This document shows positions 12,888 to 24,837 of a DNA stretch of 64,000 nucleotides, one piece after another. Source of the DNA: Luidia sarsii (taxonomy: Eukaryota > Echinodermata > Asteroidea > Paxillosida > Luidiidae); NCBI GenBank assembly GCA_949987565.1, contig OX465119.1, positions 7,538,694-7,602,693 on the forward strand, given 5' to 3'. Under the pieces are notes generated by a model. That model ran no database searches and had not been told where the DNA came from. It saw nothing but the letters and a program-made list of their open reading frames with translations. Made by a program: the position numbers and the translations under genes. Position 1 is the stretch's first letter. Every line of letters begins with the position of its first letter.

Positions 12888-14535
12888 TGTTTATCTGAAA
12901 GAACACAGTGCCCCTGACGTCCAGTATATGGTACCAATACCTCCTTGATGGTACCTTCATCGAAAGATCAATGTATGTCACCGGTATGGTATACCCGGTA
13001 TGGTACACCCGGTGTCACGGTCTCATTCTATCCGCCGTGCTCGGATATCCTGAACGCGACCGAACGCCCCGAACGTATGCACGTATGCAACACACGCGAT
13101 GCTGTGGTGCTGTGTGCGAATTACTATTACATCTATAATTTGTGAATGCCCTGTGAGCTTCCACCACGCGTACGATCGCGAGTACTACTACTAGTAGTAA
13201 AGACTAAAGTAGTAGTAGTACTACACGACCTGCTTCGATATTTCGTCATCCACGAGCTTTTTTCGATTAAAAAAACGAATTTTACTAACGATTACTACAC
13301 CAAACTCCACAGACTCTTCCCCTGTTCCTAGTTTCTGGTAATACTTTGAGTTCCAATAATGTTATTTAACCTTCAGATACCATGTCATGTTATATCTCCT
13401 TCTGCCACTTGCTATCGTAGTAGCTTTACGCCTTGCCTTCTTTTTAGTCGGACAAAAGTCTGTCTTTTACTTTTAGTTTAGACTTTCCCTGGCTTGGCCA
13501 ACTCACGGCTGAGGTGGCTTGCTGTGCGTGCACTCGGTACGTGTGCAATGATTAGTAGACTTACGCCAGCCCTTACAGTCTTTTTCTAACAAATAAACTC
13601 ATGTTAATTACAGTTATACTAGCGATGTTTCAAGTTTTGCGGTCAACCAAAGTGTATTTTCTAGAATTATAGAAAATTTGAGGAGGATTTATCATTCATT
13701 TCTTGAGATATCGGAAGTTAAACATTGCAAAATCGCTCCGTGCGGCCTCGGTAGAACGAGCCAAGGTGTGGTTTCCACCTCTAGGTAAAGCCATAGCGAC
13801 ACTACAGGAGCAGTAGGGCCGAAACTAGACTACGCGCAGCAATGTGACATGACACAACACGTCTTTGCACACACTGTATACTGCACAGTGCACGTGCACA
13901 GCGGCCGCATGGCTGCGCGTACACTGCACTACTCAAGCCAGAAGACAGTCTAGTTACGCTACAAAAAAGTACAATTTATTTTACTACTGAAACCAAACAT
14001 AGATTGGGATAATATTGGGGTGAAAATAGTGCCGGTCGGAAGCATCGTTTTTCACCAGGAGTGGTGGACGGAAATTACCCGTGCTGGTCGGCCCCGTCCA
14101 CCGCCGACCAGCGTAGCTATAACACTTATTATTCTAATGATAAAGATAACGAATCCTCTGAAGACATCTACAAAAATATTCAAGAGAAAAGTGAATTAAA
14201 ACGGCACAGCTGAAGCGGAGAACGTACTGAAACCATTCACAGATATGCAAGCACAATGCGTGTAACCATTGGCGACCCCGATTGTTTATCTACAATGACC
14301 CCTGACATATTCCCATAATGCCATTGATAGCGGGCCAATTCGAATCGTTATTTTTGAATTCAGTTTTCTACTGATGAATCAAATAAATGCATTTTTTTAA
14401 ATTTCTATTACAGTTACAGCGCTTAGCCTAACAATAGGACAGGGACCTTTTTGCAGCTGATTGAATATAGGCCTAATTGAGTTTCGCATGCAGTCAAAAC
14501 AATTAACATCTATCTATTTCTAAACGCAGACACAA
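12888..14535. other. Intergenic sequence, no gene seen
   Basis: The stretch contains a small CCGGTATGGTATACCCGGTATGG palindromic motif (about 12978-13005) also present at 18140-18160, a TAGTAGTAC inverted trinucleotide run near 13180-13225 and short GC-rich blocks. No coding region is supported. Confidence 0.5.
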
Positions 14536-17165
14536 CCGCTTCAGACGCAGTTCCCAGTCTACACCTTTACCCCCCACTAACACTGTTGTCAACCTTTCCT
14601 CTTCTTCTCTAACTGACGCAGAGCATACGTTACTTTCCAAGGGCTTGAACTTTTGTCCAACTCCCCCCAAAGTTGACCAAGTAATGCTCAGTCAAGATCT
14701 CACTGAGTATTACCGCAGACTTCGTCTGACTGAGTTCTTCTTCGATTCTGGCTCACGTAAAGAAGAACCTTTCCGAGTAAAAAGCACCTGGGTCCCCCCA
14801 AGACCCGTGTTCCAGCCCTTGAAACGTATGTGCAAGCAGTCAGTTCTCAAGTTTCCAACTCCTCTCATCTTACCCGTAAGCCCCACGACAATCTCCCTAG
14901 GGAAGAACGTCTTGCTCTCAACACTCTACGTTCCCGCGGTGACATCATTATCAAGCCAGCAGATAAAGGGTCAGCCGTAGTAATCATGGATCGCCAAAAA
15001 TATATTGATGAAGCCAATCGCCAACTCAACAATCCCCAGCACTATAAATGTCTGGACTCTAACCCCACTGGCAAATTTTCAGAGCAAATTCAGGAAGTTT
15101 TGGATGACATGCGATCACGTGATCATTTGAGTAAAAAAGCTCACAGATTTCTATCACCGATCAATTGTAGAACTGCCAGATTCTACCTTCTCCCGAAAAT
15201 TCACAAGGCCAACAACCCAGACAGACCCATCATCTCTGGCAATGGTTCACCTACGGAACACATATCTCTTTTCATTGACTCTTTTCTCAAGCCCTTGGTT
15301 CCCCAAATCCCCTCATACGTCCATGACACTCCCGACTTTTTGCGAAAGTTGGAAAGTGTCAAGGATCAAATTCCTGTCACTGCCATAATTGGTACTATTG
15401 ACGTCTCCTCTCTATACACTAACATCCCCCAGGAAGAAGGCATTCAAGCTTGCTCCTCGGCCCTGGCCAAGGGAAAACAGTCTTCTCCACCCATCTCCGA
15501 CATAACCACCCTCATGAGGCTAGTGCTGGCCAAGAATAATTTCTCCTTTCTTGGCAAGCACTATCTTCAAGTGCATGGCACTGCCATGGGCACGCGCATG
15601 GCTCCTTCCTTTGCATGCCTCTTCATGGGTGACCTTGAGGAACGCATGTTCAGTGAGGCTCCATGCCGTCCCTGGATTTGGTGGAGATACATAGATGACG
15701 TGTTCTTCATTTGGACTAGGGACGGTAGCAGCTTGAATGCTTTCTTTGACCACATCAATTCCTTCCATAGGACTATCAAATTCACATGGGAGCAGTCTCT
15801 CCAGCAGACCCACTTTCTGGACGTCACCGTCCGGAAAGACCTCAATACACTCACTACTGACTTGTATTCTAAGCCCACCGACACTCATCAATATCTCCAT
15901 TCCTCCAGTTGTCACCCTAGACACTGTAAGACTGGTATAGCTTACAGCCAGGCCCTCAGATTGAGGCGCATATGTTCCAATGAGTCTGACTTTCGCCGCC
16001 ATACACGTGTATTGGCCAATAACTTGGTTGCTAGAGGCTATAGTTCTCGCCAAGTGAAGAACTCCATTGCTAAAGTCTATTCCATTCCCAGAAGTTCGGC
16101 ACTAAAACAAAAGCCACCAGGTCCCAAGGACAAGCCCAAGGTTCCCTTAGTTACTTCCTACCACCCTTCTCTTCCTCCTCTCAGGAAGATAACTAAGGAA
16201 AACCACCATATTCTCCACACTTCAGATCGTCTGGCTGAAGCCATTCCTAATTCGCCTGTTTTGGCTTTCAGGCGCCCCCGTAACCTGCGTGACTTAATTG
16301 TCCGAGCAGAGGTTCCCCCTTTGGACTCTTCCCCTCCAACCAAATTTGGTACATTTAAGTGTACCTCGAAATGCATTGTTTACAAGACACATGTCAAGGA
16401 AATAGACTCTTTCAATGGTCATTCTTCTGGAACTACCCACACGACCTATGGCTCTATCACGTGCACTACCTCAAACATCATATACCTCATCTCTTGTAGT
16501 TTTTGTAATAGGCCTATTCAGTATGTTGGCGAGACCAAAAACACCCTCAAAAAACGGATCTAAGGCCATAGGTCTACTATCAAAACCGGTAAAATGGACA
16601 CCCCTGTTGGGTATCACTTCAATCTCCCTGATCATTCGATATCAGATATGAGTGTACTGGGCATATAATCACTTGGTCACCGTAGTAATGCTGTCCGTCT
16701 TAGCCGTGAGAAAATGTGGATGAAGCGTCTTCGGACTATTCAACCACATGGTCTCAACATCCAGGAGGGTAATGACTAACACCATGCAGCTTTCTGATAA
16801 TCCTTCTTTTTTGTTCTGTCCTTCACACTTCTCTCTTTGATCTTTCCCCCTCTTGTCACTAATCCCTACCCTACTCCTTGCCCTTCTCTTTGATCTTTCC
16901 CCCTCCTCTCACTAATCCCTACCCCACCGCTTGCCCTTCCCTTTGATCTCTCCCTACCAGCTTTACTCTTTGTCCTTTGTTTCTCATCCGTGTCCTATTC
17001 ACTCCCCCCCCCCTTCCTCCATGTACATGTATCTGTTTTGTCCTTGTCACTCTGCCTTTGAGAAAGGTCCTGCTAGAATCGAAACGTCAGGCCCACTAAA
17101 TTTTAAGATTTACATTTTGGTAATTTTAGTCAGTAAGCAGTTTGCAACATTTTTGTATATCACCT
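14536..17165 (+). mobile_element. Penelope-like element (RT plus GIY-YIG), nearly full length, broken
   Basis: An RT-like frame starts around 14570, with LTDAEHTLLSKGLNFCPTP typical of Penelope N-terminal regions, and shifts frame before about 14811. The main frame 14830-16563 contains IIKPADKGSAVVIMD, SLYTNIPQEEGI, the GTAMGTRMAPSFACLFMG block and the catalytic YIDDVFFIW box. The C-terminal GIY-YIG nuclease starts at ISCSFCNRPIQYVGETKN and is cut by stops at 16561 and about 16666 before the natural end at about 16780. The 3' region ends with a conserved hammerhead-like block (17051-17096). Only a few lesions separate this copy from an open frame, so it is fairly young. Known biology: PLEs use RT and GIY-YIG for target-primed insertion. 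Confidence 0.93.
17051..17096 (+). ncRNA. Hammerhead-ribozyme-like terminal motif of Penelope element
   Basis: GCCTTTGAGAAAGG, a TCCTGCTAGAAT hairpin and TCGAAACGTCAGGC follow each other. GCCT pairs with AGGC, and GAAAC resembles the 3' half of the hammerhead core. The usual CUGANGA half is degenerate (TTGAGAA), so catalysis is doubtful. The block recurs near 3352, 26039, 27526, 29611 and 62521. PLE termini are known to carry hammerhead motifs. Confidence 0.55.
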
Positions 17166-17589
17166 ATTTCTAAACCCGTTTAGCATATCATACTGTTTAT
17201 CATAATTATTTGGGGCTAGGATAGCGTTGTAGACTCCAAGGCTGATTCGTGGTCTCTGTTAATGGCCACCTTCACATCGGGACAATAGGTTTCCTCGGCG
17301 ACGATTACTTCCCTACTCCGGAGGCAGCATCTTGGTGGCTTAATAATCAATATCGAAAATGCGTGCAGGAACTTTAAGGGAAAAAATCCCGTAAAATAAA
17401 TACTACCGTACCGACATCACGAAGTGACATGCATGTAAGGCTGATTACAAATGTGTTTTTTGTTTAGATATTAAACTGAAATTGTAGTTCAAAGAAATTA
17501 TATCGCAATAAAACACATTATTTTTTTCAAAAAGCATATGCGTTTCATGGTCGGTCAATGTCTATCTACCGCCTACGTGTGCAGGTATG

Positions 17590-17670
17590 GTTGTGTAATG
17601 GCTTCGGTAGAGAAGCCAGTGACTTGTGGATGTGCATGTATGGTTTTGCATGTATGGTAGGGTAATGGCT
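17590..17670 (-). repeat. Inverted single copy of the 53-bp repeat unit
   Basis: GGTATGGTTGTGTAATGGCTTC...GAAGCCAGTGACTTGTG is the reverse complement of the unit tandemly repeated at 12663-12887, with changes. The two lie on opposite sides of the Penelope copy. Confidence 0.7.
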
Positions 17671-18157
17671 TCAGTACACAGTAATGCTCTGCAAATGCTC
17701 ACTTTAGGGCCGTGCTGAGTTCCTACATCAAGTAAAGGTCAAGAAATTTGCATGCACTCGCATGGGTCACATACTGTGGTCGAGCAGGATACGGTCGTGC
17801 GTACCAATGTACATACAGTACATGTACATGTACGTATACGTGCATACATTCCTCCATGGTGTAAGTGGTTTTCGCGGCAATTTCGCAAGCCATGGCGTCG
17901 TGTCAGGTTTGACGAATACAAGAACAAGTGCCTCAGAATCTTGCAATACCTGCGGAGCAGAACTTCAGATTCCAGGCCAAAAACCCACGTGTTTGATGCC
18001 GATCACATCATGCATACATCACATACACATTACACATGTAACGTGTGTGTGCGACTGGAGACCACTCCAGCACGCCAGATAACTGAGCACATTACAGGAA
18101 CGTGTCAGTTATCCGGTGCGCTCTTCCGGATATCCGATACACCCGGTATGGTATACC

Positions 18158-18646
18158 CGGTGTAGCGGTCTGATACGGGTCCCATGCTCAGATGAGACCG
18201 TAACCATATATGGATAAAAACGTCATGCGCAGTGCGCATGGTAGTTGTCCATTTTGAAGGCCGTGCTGAGTCGATACGGCCATTGGCAATGCAGCGCTTT
18301 CAGACACGTTCGTTGACCCGTAGTTATTTACCAACTCGCTCAGTACGTACGGAGCCTAGTACCTAGGCCTAGAACTTGCAGTTTTACATTGGGGAAGAAA
18401 TGCTACAGTTGTTCCCCGTAATAAGGGTGTATCGACTGACTTCATACAATCAAAAGCAAATTGTGTTCGTTCGCGGAAAATCATAAACAACATTCACATG
18501 AAGGGCGCCCTTACGTGCTTGGTTAACTGACTCATCTGAGCACGCTGAGCAGCTGAGAACGTTGCTGCAACGTGCTGAGGTGAGCCAGTATGTGACGTCA
18601 TGTCTCAACTCAGCACGGGAGCCCGTCTGAGATCGTGACACCGGTA
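18158..18646. mobile_element. MITE family A, copy 1 (about 490 bp)
   Basis: It begins CCGGTGTAGCGGTCTGATAC and ends GCCCGTCTGAGATCGTGACACCGG. The two ends form imperfect inverted repeats (CCGGTGT...; CTCAGATGAGAC against GTGCTGAGTTGAG). A second copy at 59581-60083 is alignable over its full length, which defines the ends. No coding capacity is seen. Confidence 0.8.
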
Positions 18647-18699
18647 CATGCATATATAATTTATTCTTGTTTCTCTTCAACTATGAATACACTCGGGTA

Positions 18700-18775
18700 G
18701 CTTTGCCTGGATTCGAACCAACGAGCCATACTTTCTAGTCTAGGCGCCACACCCACTTGATCTGATGACTAATTT
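18700..18775 (-). repeat. tRNA-like fragment, B box only
   Basis: The minus strand has GGTTCGAATCC, a perfect pol III B box, but the upstream part does not give a clear A box or cloverleaf. It is probably a SINE head or tRNA relic. Confidence 0.3.
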
Positions 18776-19085
18776 TCGTTTTGGACTGTTAACGAAAGCT
18801 TCAAGGCAGCAACCAGAAATTGCGCATGCGCGAACGCAGCTCAATAATACCGCATGCATGACACTCGCCTCTTCATTTTTTTTTTACCACAGGTGGTTTT
18901 TATACAACAGCCTTAGTGAACAATAGGACTACCTTCGCTTTCGTGCTCGAAATGGGGAAAAAATTATACTTGTGGAATGGCATTGAATTGAGACCTTGAC
19001 TGCGCATGTCCGATTAATCGTTTCCCGAGCTAATTCTTCATAACAGATGCAATTATGCACGTGAAGATGGTGCACGTACCCACGC

Positions 19086-19091
19086 TATATA
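19086..19091 (+). promoter_or_regulatory. Candidate TATA box of the C-type lectin gene
   Basis: TATATA sits 124 bp before the lectin start codon, in GCTATATACCC. A start site about 30 bp downstream would give a 5' leader of about 95 bp. This is inferred from position only. Confidence 0.4.
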
Positions 19092-19214
19092 CCCGCCTAC
19101 AGAGGAAACTGAATCCAGTTAAGGCCGCGGACTCGGTACCGAAGGCTGCTCGACATTCGTAAACAGACATTGGAAAAACTTCGGAACAAATTGAAAGTCC
19201 TAAAAGCATCCAAC

Positions 19215-20563
19215 ATGCTTGAATCGTTTGGCTTTGTGACCCTTTTCCTGGTCGTCGGTAAGTCGATTTAGGTTTTTCTTTTAAGTCAAATATGATAACA
19301 CAATTGTTTGCATTTGCTGGAATATATACTTTTTATCATTTTGATATTGGCCTAATTCCTTTTTTCATTTTCTCCTAAATCAAGTGTCTGTGGGCCTTGT
19401 GGAGAGCGCGGCCAAGGACTGTTTCTTCGGTCCGCCACCCAAGCCCGAGGCCGGCAATCCCGACCCTCATCACTGGATGAAGCAGGTCATGGAGCAAGTA
19501 CGCAAGAACTGCCCGGGAAGACGGCAGACCGCGCCCGCTGCACAGCCCACTACAAATGGTGAGCAATTTCCACGCTGAACATACCTGACTCTTGTCATTC
19601 TAACATCCAAACAGTTTCACTGTAGTACTATTAAATAACGAATATGCATATACGATGATAGTGGTTTCAAAGTTATGAAAGTATAAGATTTGTGAAAATA
19701 TCAAAGAAAAGTGGACTGCACCAGGACTTGAACCCGGGACTTTTAGAATAAAATGAACATCACTTTTACGTGCTATATCTTCAGGGATGACACAGCTCTT
19801 CGATGAACACATGGATGAAGCTTTTCTTAAAGTATATTTTCCAGCAAACGTAACAGGTGAAAACTGACAAGGAGCTTTTAAACAATTTGGGAAACTTCTG
19901 TACCTTGTTTTGTTACGTGTTGTAAATATTTGTTTTCATACATAATTTATACATTTTCACCTACCAGGGCTGTGTCCTTCTACTTGGATCCAGTGGGAAG
20001 GAAACTGCTACAAAGCCACTGGTCAAGCCTTGAATTGGACCCAGGCAAGAGAGGAGTGTGTTCAGATGGGAGGCACGATGGTCGCACCCCGGCCTGGGAG
20101 CGAGAACCTATTTTTGCATCAATTTATGCCTGAGCAGAGTCAATATGGAGAACGGATTTGGATCAACTGCAATGACATGCAGGAAGAAGGTTAGCCTTCG
20201 TTTTTCAATAATTATGGTATCGATGGCAGATAACAAAGCTTTCTTATCATATCAGTCATCTAGTGTATTTGTAAAGTATTTTTTAAATACGTTCAGATAT
20301 AACGTAGTATCACTTATATTTAAGATAATGGACTTTTGGCTCCTTTTTTATTTTCAGGCCAGTGGGAGTGTACGGAAGGGGAGACTGAGGTGACCTTCAC
20401 TGAGATGCCGTGGTTTCTGCAAACCGGCTACAAAATAGAACCCGATGATGCCGATGGTAATGAAGAATGTGCAATATTGAATTTCTGGCTAGATCCATTG
20501 GGTAAATGGCATGATGTCGTATGTAATCGGGAGTACTACACCGTGTGTAAGCAGCCCTTGTAG
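19215..20563 (+). CDS. Secreted C-type lectin-domain protein, 4 exons
   Basis: The exons 19215-19257, 19385-19558, 19968-20189 and 20358-20563 all join in phase 1 with GT-AG borders and give 214 residues. Exon 1 is a signal peptide core (MLESFGFVTLFLVV). Exon 2 encodes a Pro-rich linker with CFFGPPP. Exons 3-4 encode one C-type lectin domain: WIQWEGNCYK, TQAREECVQMGG, RIWINCND, GQWECTEG, NEECAILNFW, GKWHDVVC and a final C in VCKQ. The calcium/sugar site is unusual: EPD replaces EPN/QPD before GNEEC, and WHD replaces WND. Carbohydrate binding is therefore uncertain. The product is secreted with no membrane segment, and an innate recognition role is inferred from the family. Signals AATAAA occur at 20880 and 20923. 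Confidence 0.92.
19720..19760 (-). repeat. tRNA-like B-box fragment in lectin intron 2
   Basis: The minus strand reads CCCGGGTTCAAGTCCTGG, a good pol III B box, without a recognisable A box. Probably a SINE or tRNA relic. Confidence 0.3.
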
Positions 20564-20879
20564 GTCGTTTCACCAACCATGTACCCGTAGTGACTCTGTA
20601 GGTCAAAGCTGAAGACTGTGCAGCCAATTAGTGCCTGCACAGATTCAGCGTGTCAAATGCAACCATACAAGATACACATTTTTAAATAATTATTACAATA
20701 TCAAAGCATACCATGAAGGTGCACATGGCTTCGGCAAAGATGGAACTGTTTGTGTAATAATTCAGGAGGACCTTCAGAGCCATTAAAAGTGCAATTCATC
20801 TGGGACCAGTCAGACCCGTCACTGGTTGAAATCTGAAGCAAAATAATGTCTCAAAAATCTCATAGATTGGTATTTTTGT

Positions 20880-20928
20880 AATAAAAAACATTCAAATTAA
20901 TTTTTGTCTTGAATTTCTCTGAAATAAA
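20880..20928 (+). terminator. Candidate polyadenylation signals of the lectin gene
   Basis: AATAAA occurs at 20880-20885 and again at 20923-20928, 320-360 bp after the lectin stop codon. Confidence 0.5.
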
Positions 20929-20929
20929 A

Positions 20930-22320
20930 TGTGTTATATAAAAAATATTGTAACTTGATCGGAGATAGTTCTAGTCATGATGAGGGGTGAGGAAATACTC
21001 TCTATCTTCTTGATGACGAATGTAAATGAATAGTGAACGAATTGACTAAGATAATAGCTGAAATAAATTCATTTGATAGATTCTTATCGTGGATAACTTC
21101 ATGGCTTTACATACGTATTGCAAGCAAATATTGAAGTTTTTCTCAAACCGAAGTAAACGAGCAGATTTTGATAAAAATAAAGTATAGATTTTATGGTTAT
21201 AATCTTTATATAACATGATATTATGTCTATGATAGATAAATGGTGATAAAGTGTTCGTAATATCACTGAATAGTACAATGTAAATAGACCTATTGTCATT
21301 TTTTGAAATGAAGGCTAAGCCTTAGGCTTAGGCTTCCGTCATGTTCATCTTACTCGATATAATATCACAGGCATCTAAAAACAAGTGTTTGGCCACAGTT
21401 TCTTGATGATTACTCTGTACCTATCAAACCTTCAAATTGGGAAACAAACCACAACCTGGATGTTCAGGTTTTGTCAGACGAAAACGAAGCTCGAGCCCGA
21501 GCCTAAGCCCTAATTTCGTAAACGGCCTAAGGTGTTCTGTTTAACAATAATCAATACATCAATGTTCATGAATCAAGAGCAATACATCGTGTATTTCCGA
21601 CACCCAAGGAATGAAGAAATTGCATACGTTGCCTTCTACGTCGTGAATCTAACTGATAAGATGCAGATGTTAACTGTTTAATGTTAATGAAGTAAGGTGC
21701 ATGAGTTTTCTGAAAGCGACAATTGAATGGCTGCGCCCGACGTCTGTTAAATTTGTACACCCTCACCATGCCGCATAATTATTATCGTTACTACGTTACA
21801 AAGAATAGGAATATAATTGGTAAATTCTAGAGTCGATTACAGTTTTCGGGGATTGGCATTAGACATTATTATAGGCCTAGCTCTTTTACATGACATTATA
21901 TTCGAAGACGTCAGCATTACATTCAGGAATATGTAGATATGTCAAAGGTTGCAATATTTGACTGCAAGAACTTTATCTTGCTTCATGACGTTTTCCCCTG
22001 TTGTCTTGCGCACATTTTGATGCCTAATTTGTCCATATCGGACCTACCTATCTGGTGTTACATGTTAATTAGTATGTGGATGTCATAACAATTAAATATA
22101 TTTATGTCCAAATATATTTGTGTGCAATTTAAAACTGTGAGACAGTGGCTTGCATTTCTTTATAACAAATTGTGCTCTAGAATTGATGTTGCACTGATTT
22201 CATGCTCCTGTATAATTCTGAGAGAAACTAACAAACAATTGGAAACAATAAAAAACATCACAAGTATATTGATGACATAAGTCTTCTCAAACCTTTCAGG
22301 ATATTGCAGATACTCGTTGT
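20930..22320. other. AT-rich intergenic sequence, no gene seen
   Basis: Nothing beyond short unsupported open frames. A short GCTTAGGCTTAGGC-like run lies near 21312. Confidence 0.5.
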
Positions 22321-22324
22321 ATGC

Positions 22325-22367
22325 AACAACAGCTAAGAGACAGAGACAAAGAGAGAGAGAGAGACAA

Positions 22368-22400
<33 letters not shown>

Positions 22401-22705
22401 CAGAGAGAGAGAGACAGAGAGAGAGACAGAGAGAGAAAGAGAGAGAGAGAGAGACAGAGAGAGAGATAGATAGAGAGAGAGATAGAGAGTGAGAGAGAGA
22501 GGAGAAAGAGGGAGACAGAGAGACAGAGAGACAGAGACAGAGACAGAGACACAGACAGAGACACGGAGACAGAGACACGGAGACAGAGACAGAGACAGAG
22601 ACACGGAGACAGAGACAGAGACAGAGACAGAGACACGGAGACAGAGACAGAGACAGACAGAGACACGGAGACAGAGACAGATGCAGACACAGACAAAGAC
22701 ACACA
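22325..22705. repeat. (GAGA)n/(CAGAGA)n microsatellite
   Basis: Purine-rich GAGA tracts pass into CAGAGA and GACACGGAGACA units. Long Ser/Leu/Val/Cys frames on the minus strand are repeat artefacts. Confidence 0.95.
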
Positions 22706-23247
22706 TAAATTATTCATTATGCTGTGTCCCTGCGCGTATAAAGAGATTTGCCAAAACGGACGCGCGCGTGTAATACGCTAAACACTTAATGGAACAGCGA
22801 TGGTTCGACGATACTCTCCCTTACAGCTCTACATGATATAGCACACGGCGTACACTGTACATGTACAGACACAATCATGTACTGTAGGCTACATGTACAT
22901 TACATGTACGTGAACATCTTCAGTAAGATCATTGGCTATCACTAGTGGGCCCTATCAGTACCACTACTACTACTAGAAGAGTTATTCTATGTACATTAAC
23001 TTCTTTCTTCTTCAAGTGTGACGTCTACATTATTAATACTCGCTGGAAGTAGGTAAGTTTAAGTATGTAAAATGAAAATAACAGTCGCATGGAAAAATAC
23101 CTATATGCTACTTAATAACACACTTAAACTCAAAGAACAGTAGGCCTAGTACTGGTAGTAATTGCTGATAATAACGTTTACGACGATTTGGTAAGCAGTC
23201 AAGGCATTAATAATTAACACATCTCGCCCCTGGCTCATCCATTGCAG

Positions 23248-23496
23248 TCCTCCATGTTCACCGTGCAATGGACAGTCGCTATATCAGTAGCGACATTCGT
23301 CGCACTCTGTGTACTAATAACTGGCATTGGAATCCTTATACTGGCGATGCGAGGTCCTTCACGGCTCAACGAAGTTGACAACTCTGAGGAGCCCGATGAT
23401 GGTCAAAGTGCGCCCTCAGCGTTAGACGGGACGGAAACGTCAGTAACAGAGCCAGGAACGATGTCAGGACCGGTCATTCCAAATGCCACAACATGA
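23248..23496 (+). CDS. Terminal exon encoding a membrane helix and short acidic tail
   Basis: The exon follows a clear acceptor (CATCCATTGCAG). It encodes TVAISVATFVALCVLITGIG as a membrane segment, then MRGPSRLNEVD and an acidic, Ser/Thr-rich tail ending NATT and a stop. An internal ATG at 23254 could make a small single-pass protein, but the acceptor suggests that upstream exons exist. None was identified between the lectin gene and this exon. No family is recognised. Confidence 0.5.
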   Translation, partial: SSMFTVQWTVAISVATFVALCVLITGIGILILAMRGPSRLNEVDNSEEPDDGQSAPSALDGTETSVTEPGTMSGPVIPNATT

Positions 23497-24069
23497 ACCA
23501 CTTGCCGTTATAGAATAACCGGTGTTATTAGATTGGCCAATTAAAGTCATTCATACCGCCAGGCAAACGGTTACAGGCAAATACAGCGTATCTATAACAT
23601 GGTTTAAGACACCTGATGCTTGCAGAAATTAATCTGATGATATGGAATCAAAATTTGTATGAATCATTGTGAAAAATAGCATTGCCGCTCGGCCTTATAG
23701 ATTAAGTTTAACAAACTTAATTGTCAAAAATAGGCCATATTTTGTATGTGAAATTTGGATTTTATCTGCAACAATCCAGGAATAAAGACCATCGAAGAAC
23801 TGGACCCCTCAAATGAAGGATCGGACCCCCTCTTTGCCTGGTTGGTGCTTTTGTATCGGCACGACCCCACCGTAGCATTGGGGACTGTCCTCAAAATCCA
23901 GGTTCGCGTCTTCGTACAGGGACACGTGCTTTTGGTCGACTCGGCGGCCAAGGTCTAGGGGCCGCTGTGTTTCCTCTCTCACATAGCGCATGGGTCTACA
24001 GCCTTACGCCTATATGGATGGGGGCAGGGAAGGCGTCGTACAGGGAAAACTCCATAACCTATAGACCGA
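23497..24069. other. Intergenic, no gene seen
   Basis: Probably 3' flank of the preceding exon. The overlapping open frames near 23724-23990 on both strands lack support. Confidence 0.45.
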
Positions 24070-24532
24070 GTTCTATGAATAAACTAGAGTGCGCACCAAA
24101 GATCTTATAGCGCCGCTACTACGCGGCGCTATACTATCTTTGGTGCGCACTCATCGCGTGACGCGTGCCGATAAGGGGACTGCGACGCCATTACCAAAGA
24201 GGTGCAAAATGCATGGATCTCTATGGGGCAAACGAATCCCAATTTTTACAAAAGAAAGTAGGACATTAAAATTCGCCAATCCCTTGAGGTATTGATGGCC
24301 TTTCCTTTCATTACTAAAAACATTTCTATAACATTTTAGTTTCCGCATTCACAACCTTTCGGCTATACTTTTCCCCATTCATATTACGCGCGATTTCTAC
24401 TGACATCCGGGCACTTCGAGCTGAAGTTGACCTCTTTGGTAATGGCGGGTGCGCGTCCATGTCGGCACACGTTCGGACCGCGCGTTGATAGTGGAGTGCG
24501 CACTCCAGTTTATTTATAAGGCTCTATGCAAC
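24070..24532. mobile_element. Foldback MITE with an internal GC-rich hairpin
   Basis: The outer ends GTTCTATGAATAAACTAGAGTGCGCAC and GTGCGCACTCCAGTTTATTTATAAGGCTCTAT are inverted copies. Inner text CGTGCCGATAAG...GCCATTACCAAAGAGG is mirrored by CCTCTTTGGTAATGGCG...GTCGGCACACG. Within the left arm, 24087-24151 is itself a 65-nt near-perfect hairpin with GTGCGCACCAAAGAT arms. No coding sequence is seen. Confidence 0.7.
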
Positions 24533-24837
24533 AGCAGGCACCAGAGCGTTTCAGTAGAGGGCGCAATTCTTGTACGCCATTGCATGCATGTGCAGGGTGC
24601 ACAACACTAATACAAGTTCCCATAGAACGCATACAAAAACCCTCACTATCGTGGCAAACAATTCCACACCCAAATGTTTCTCAGGTCTTGTAACAATGCT
24701 CTTAATTGTAGATTGGAACTTCATTTCTTAATTTCTTTTCAATTTTGGTGTTGTTAGCCTATTGAATTTCCTGCTACCCCTATAAAACACCCCTAAAATG
24801 TGTATATAGTCGTCCAAGCCGAGTTTCTGCAAGGATT

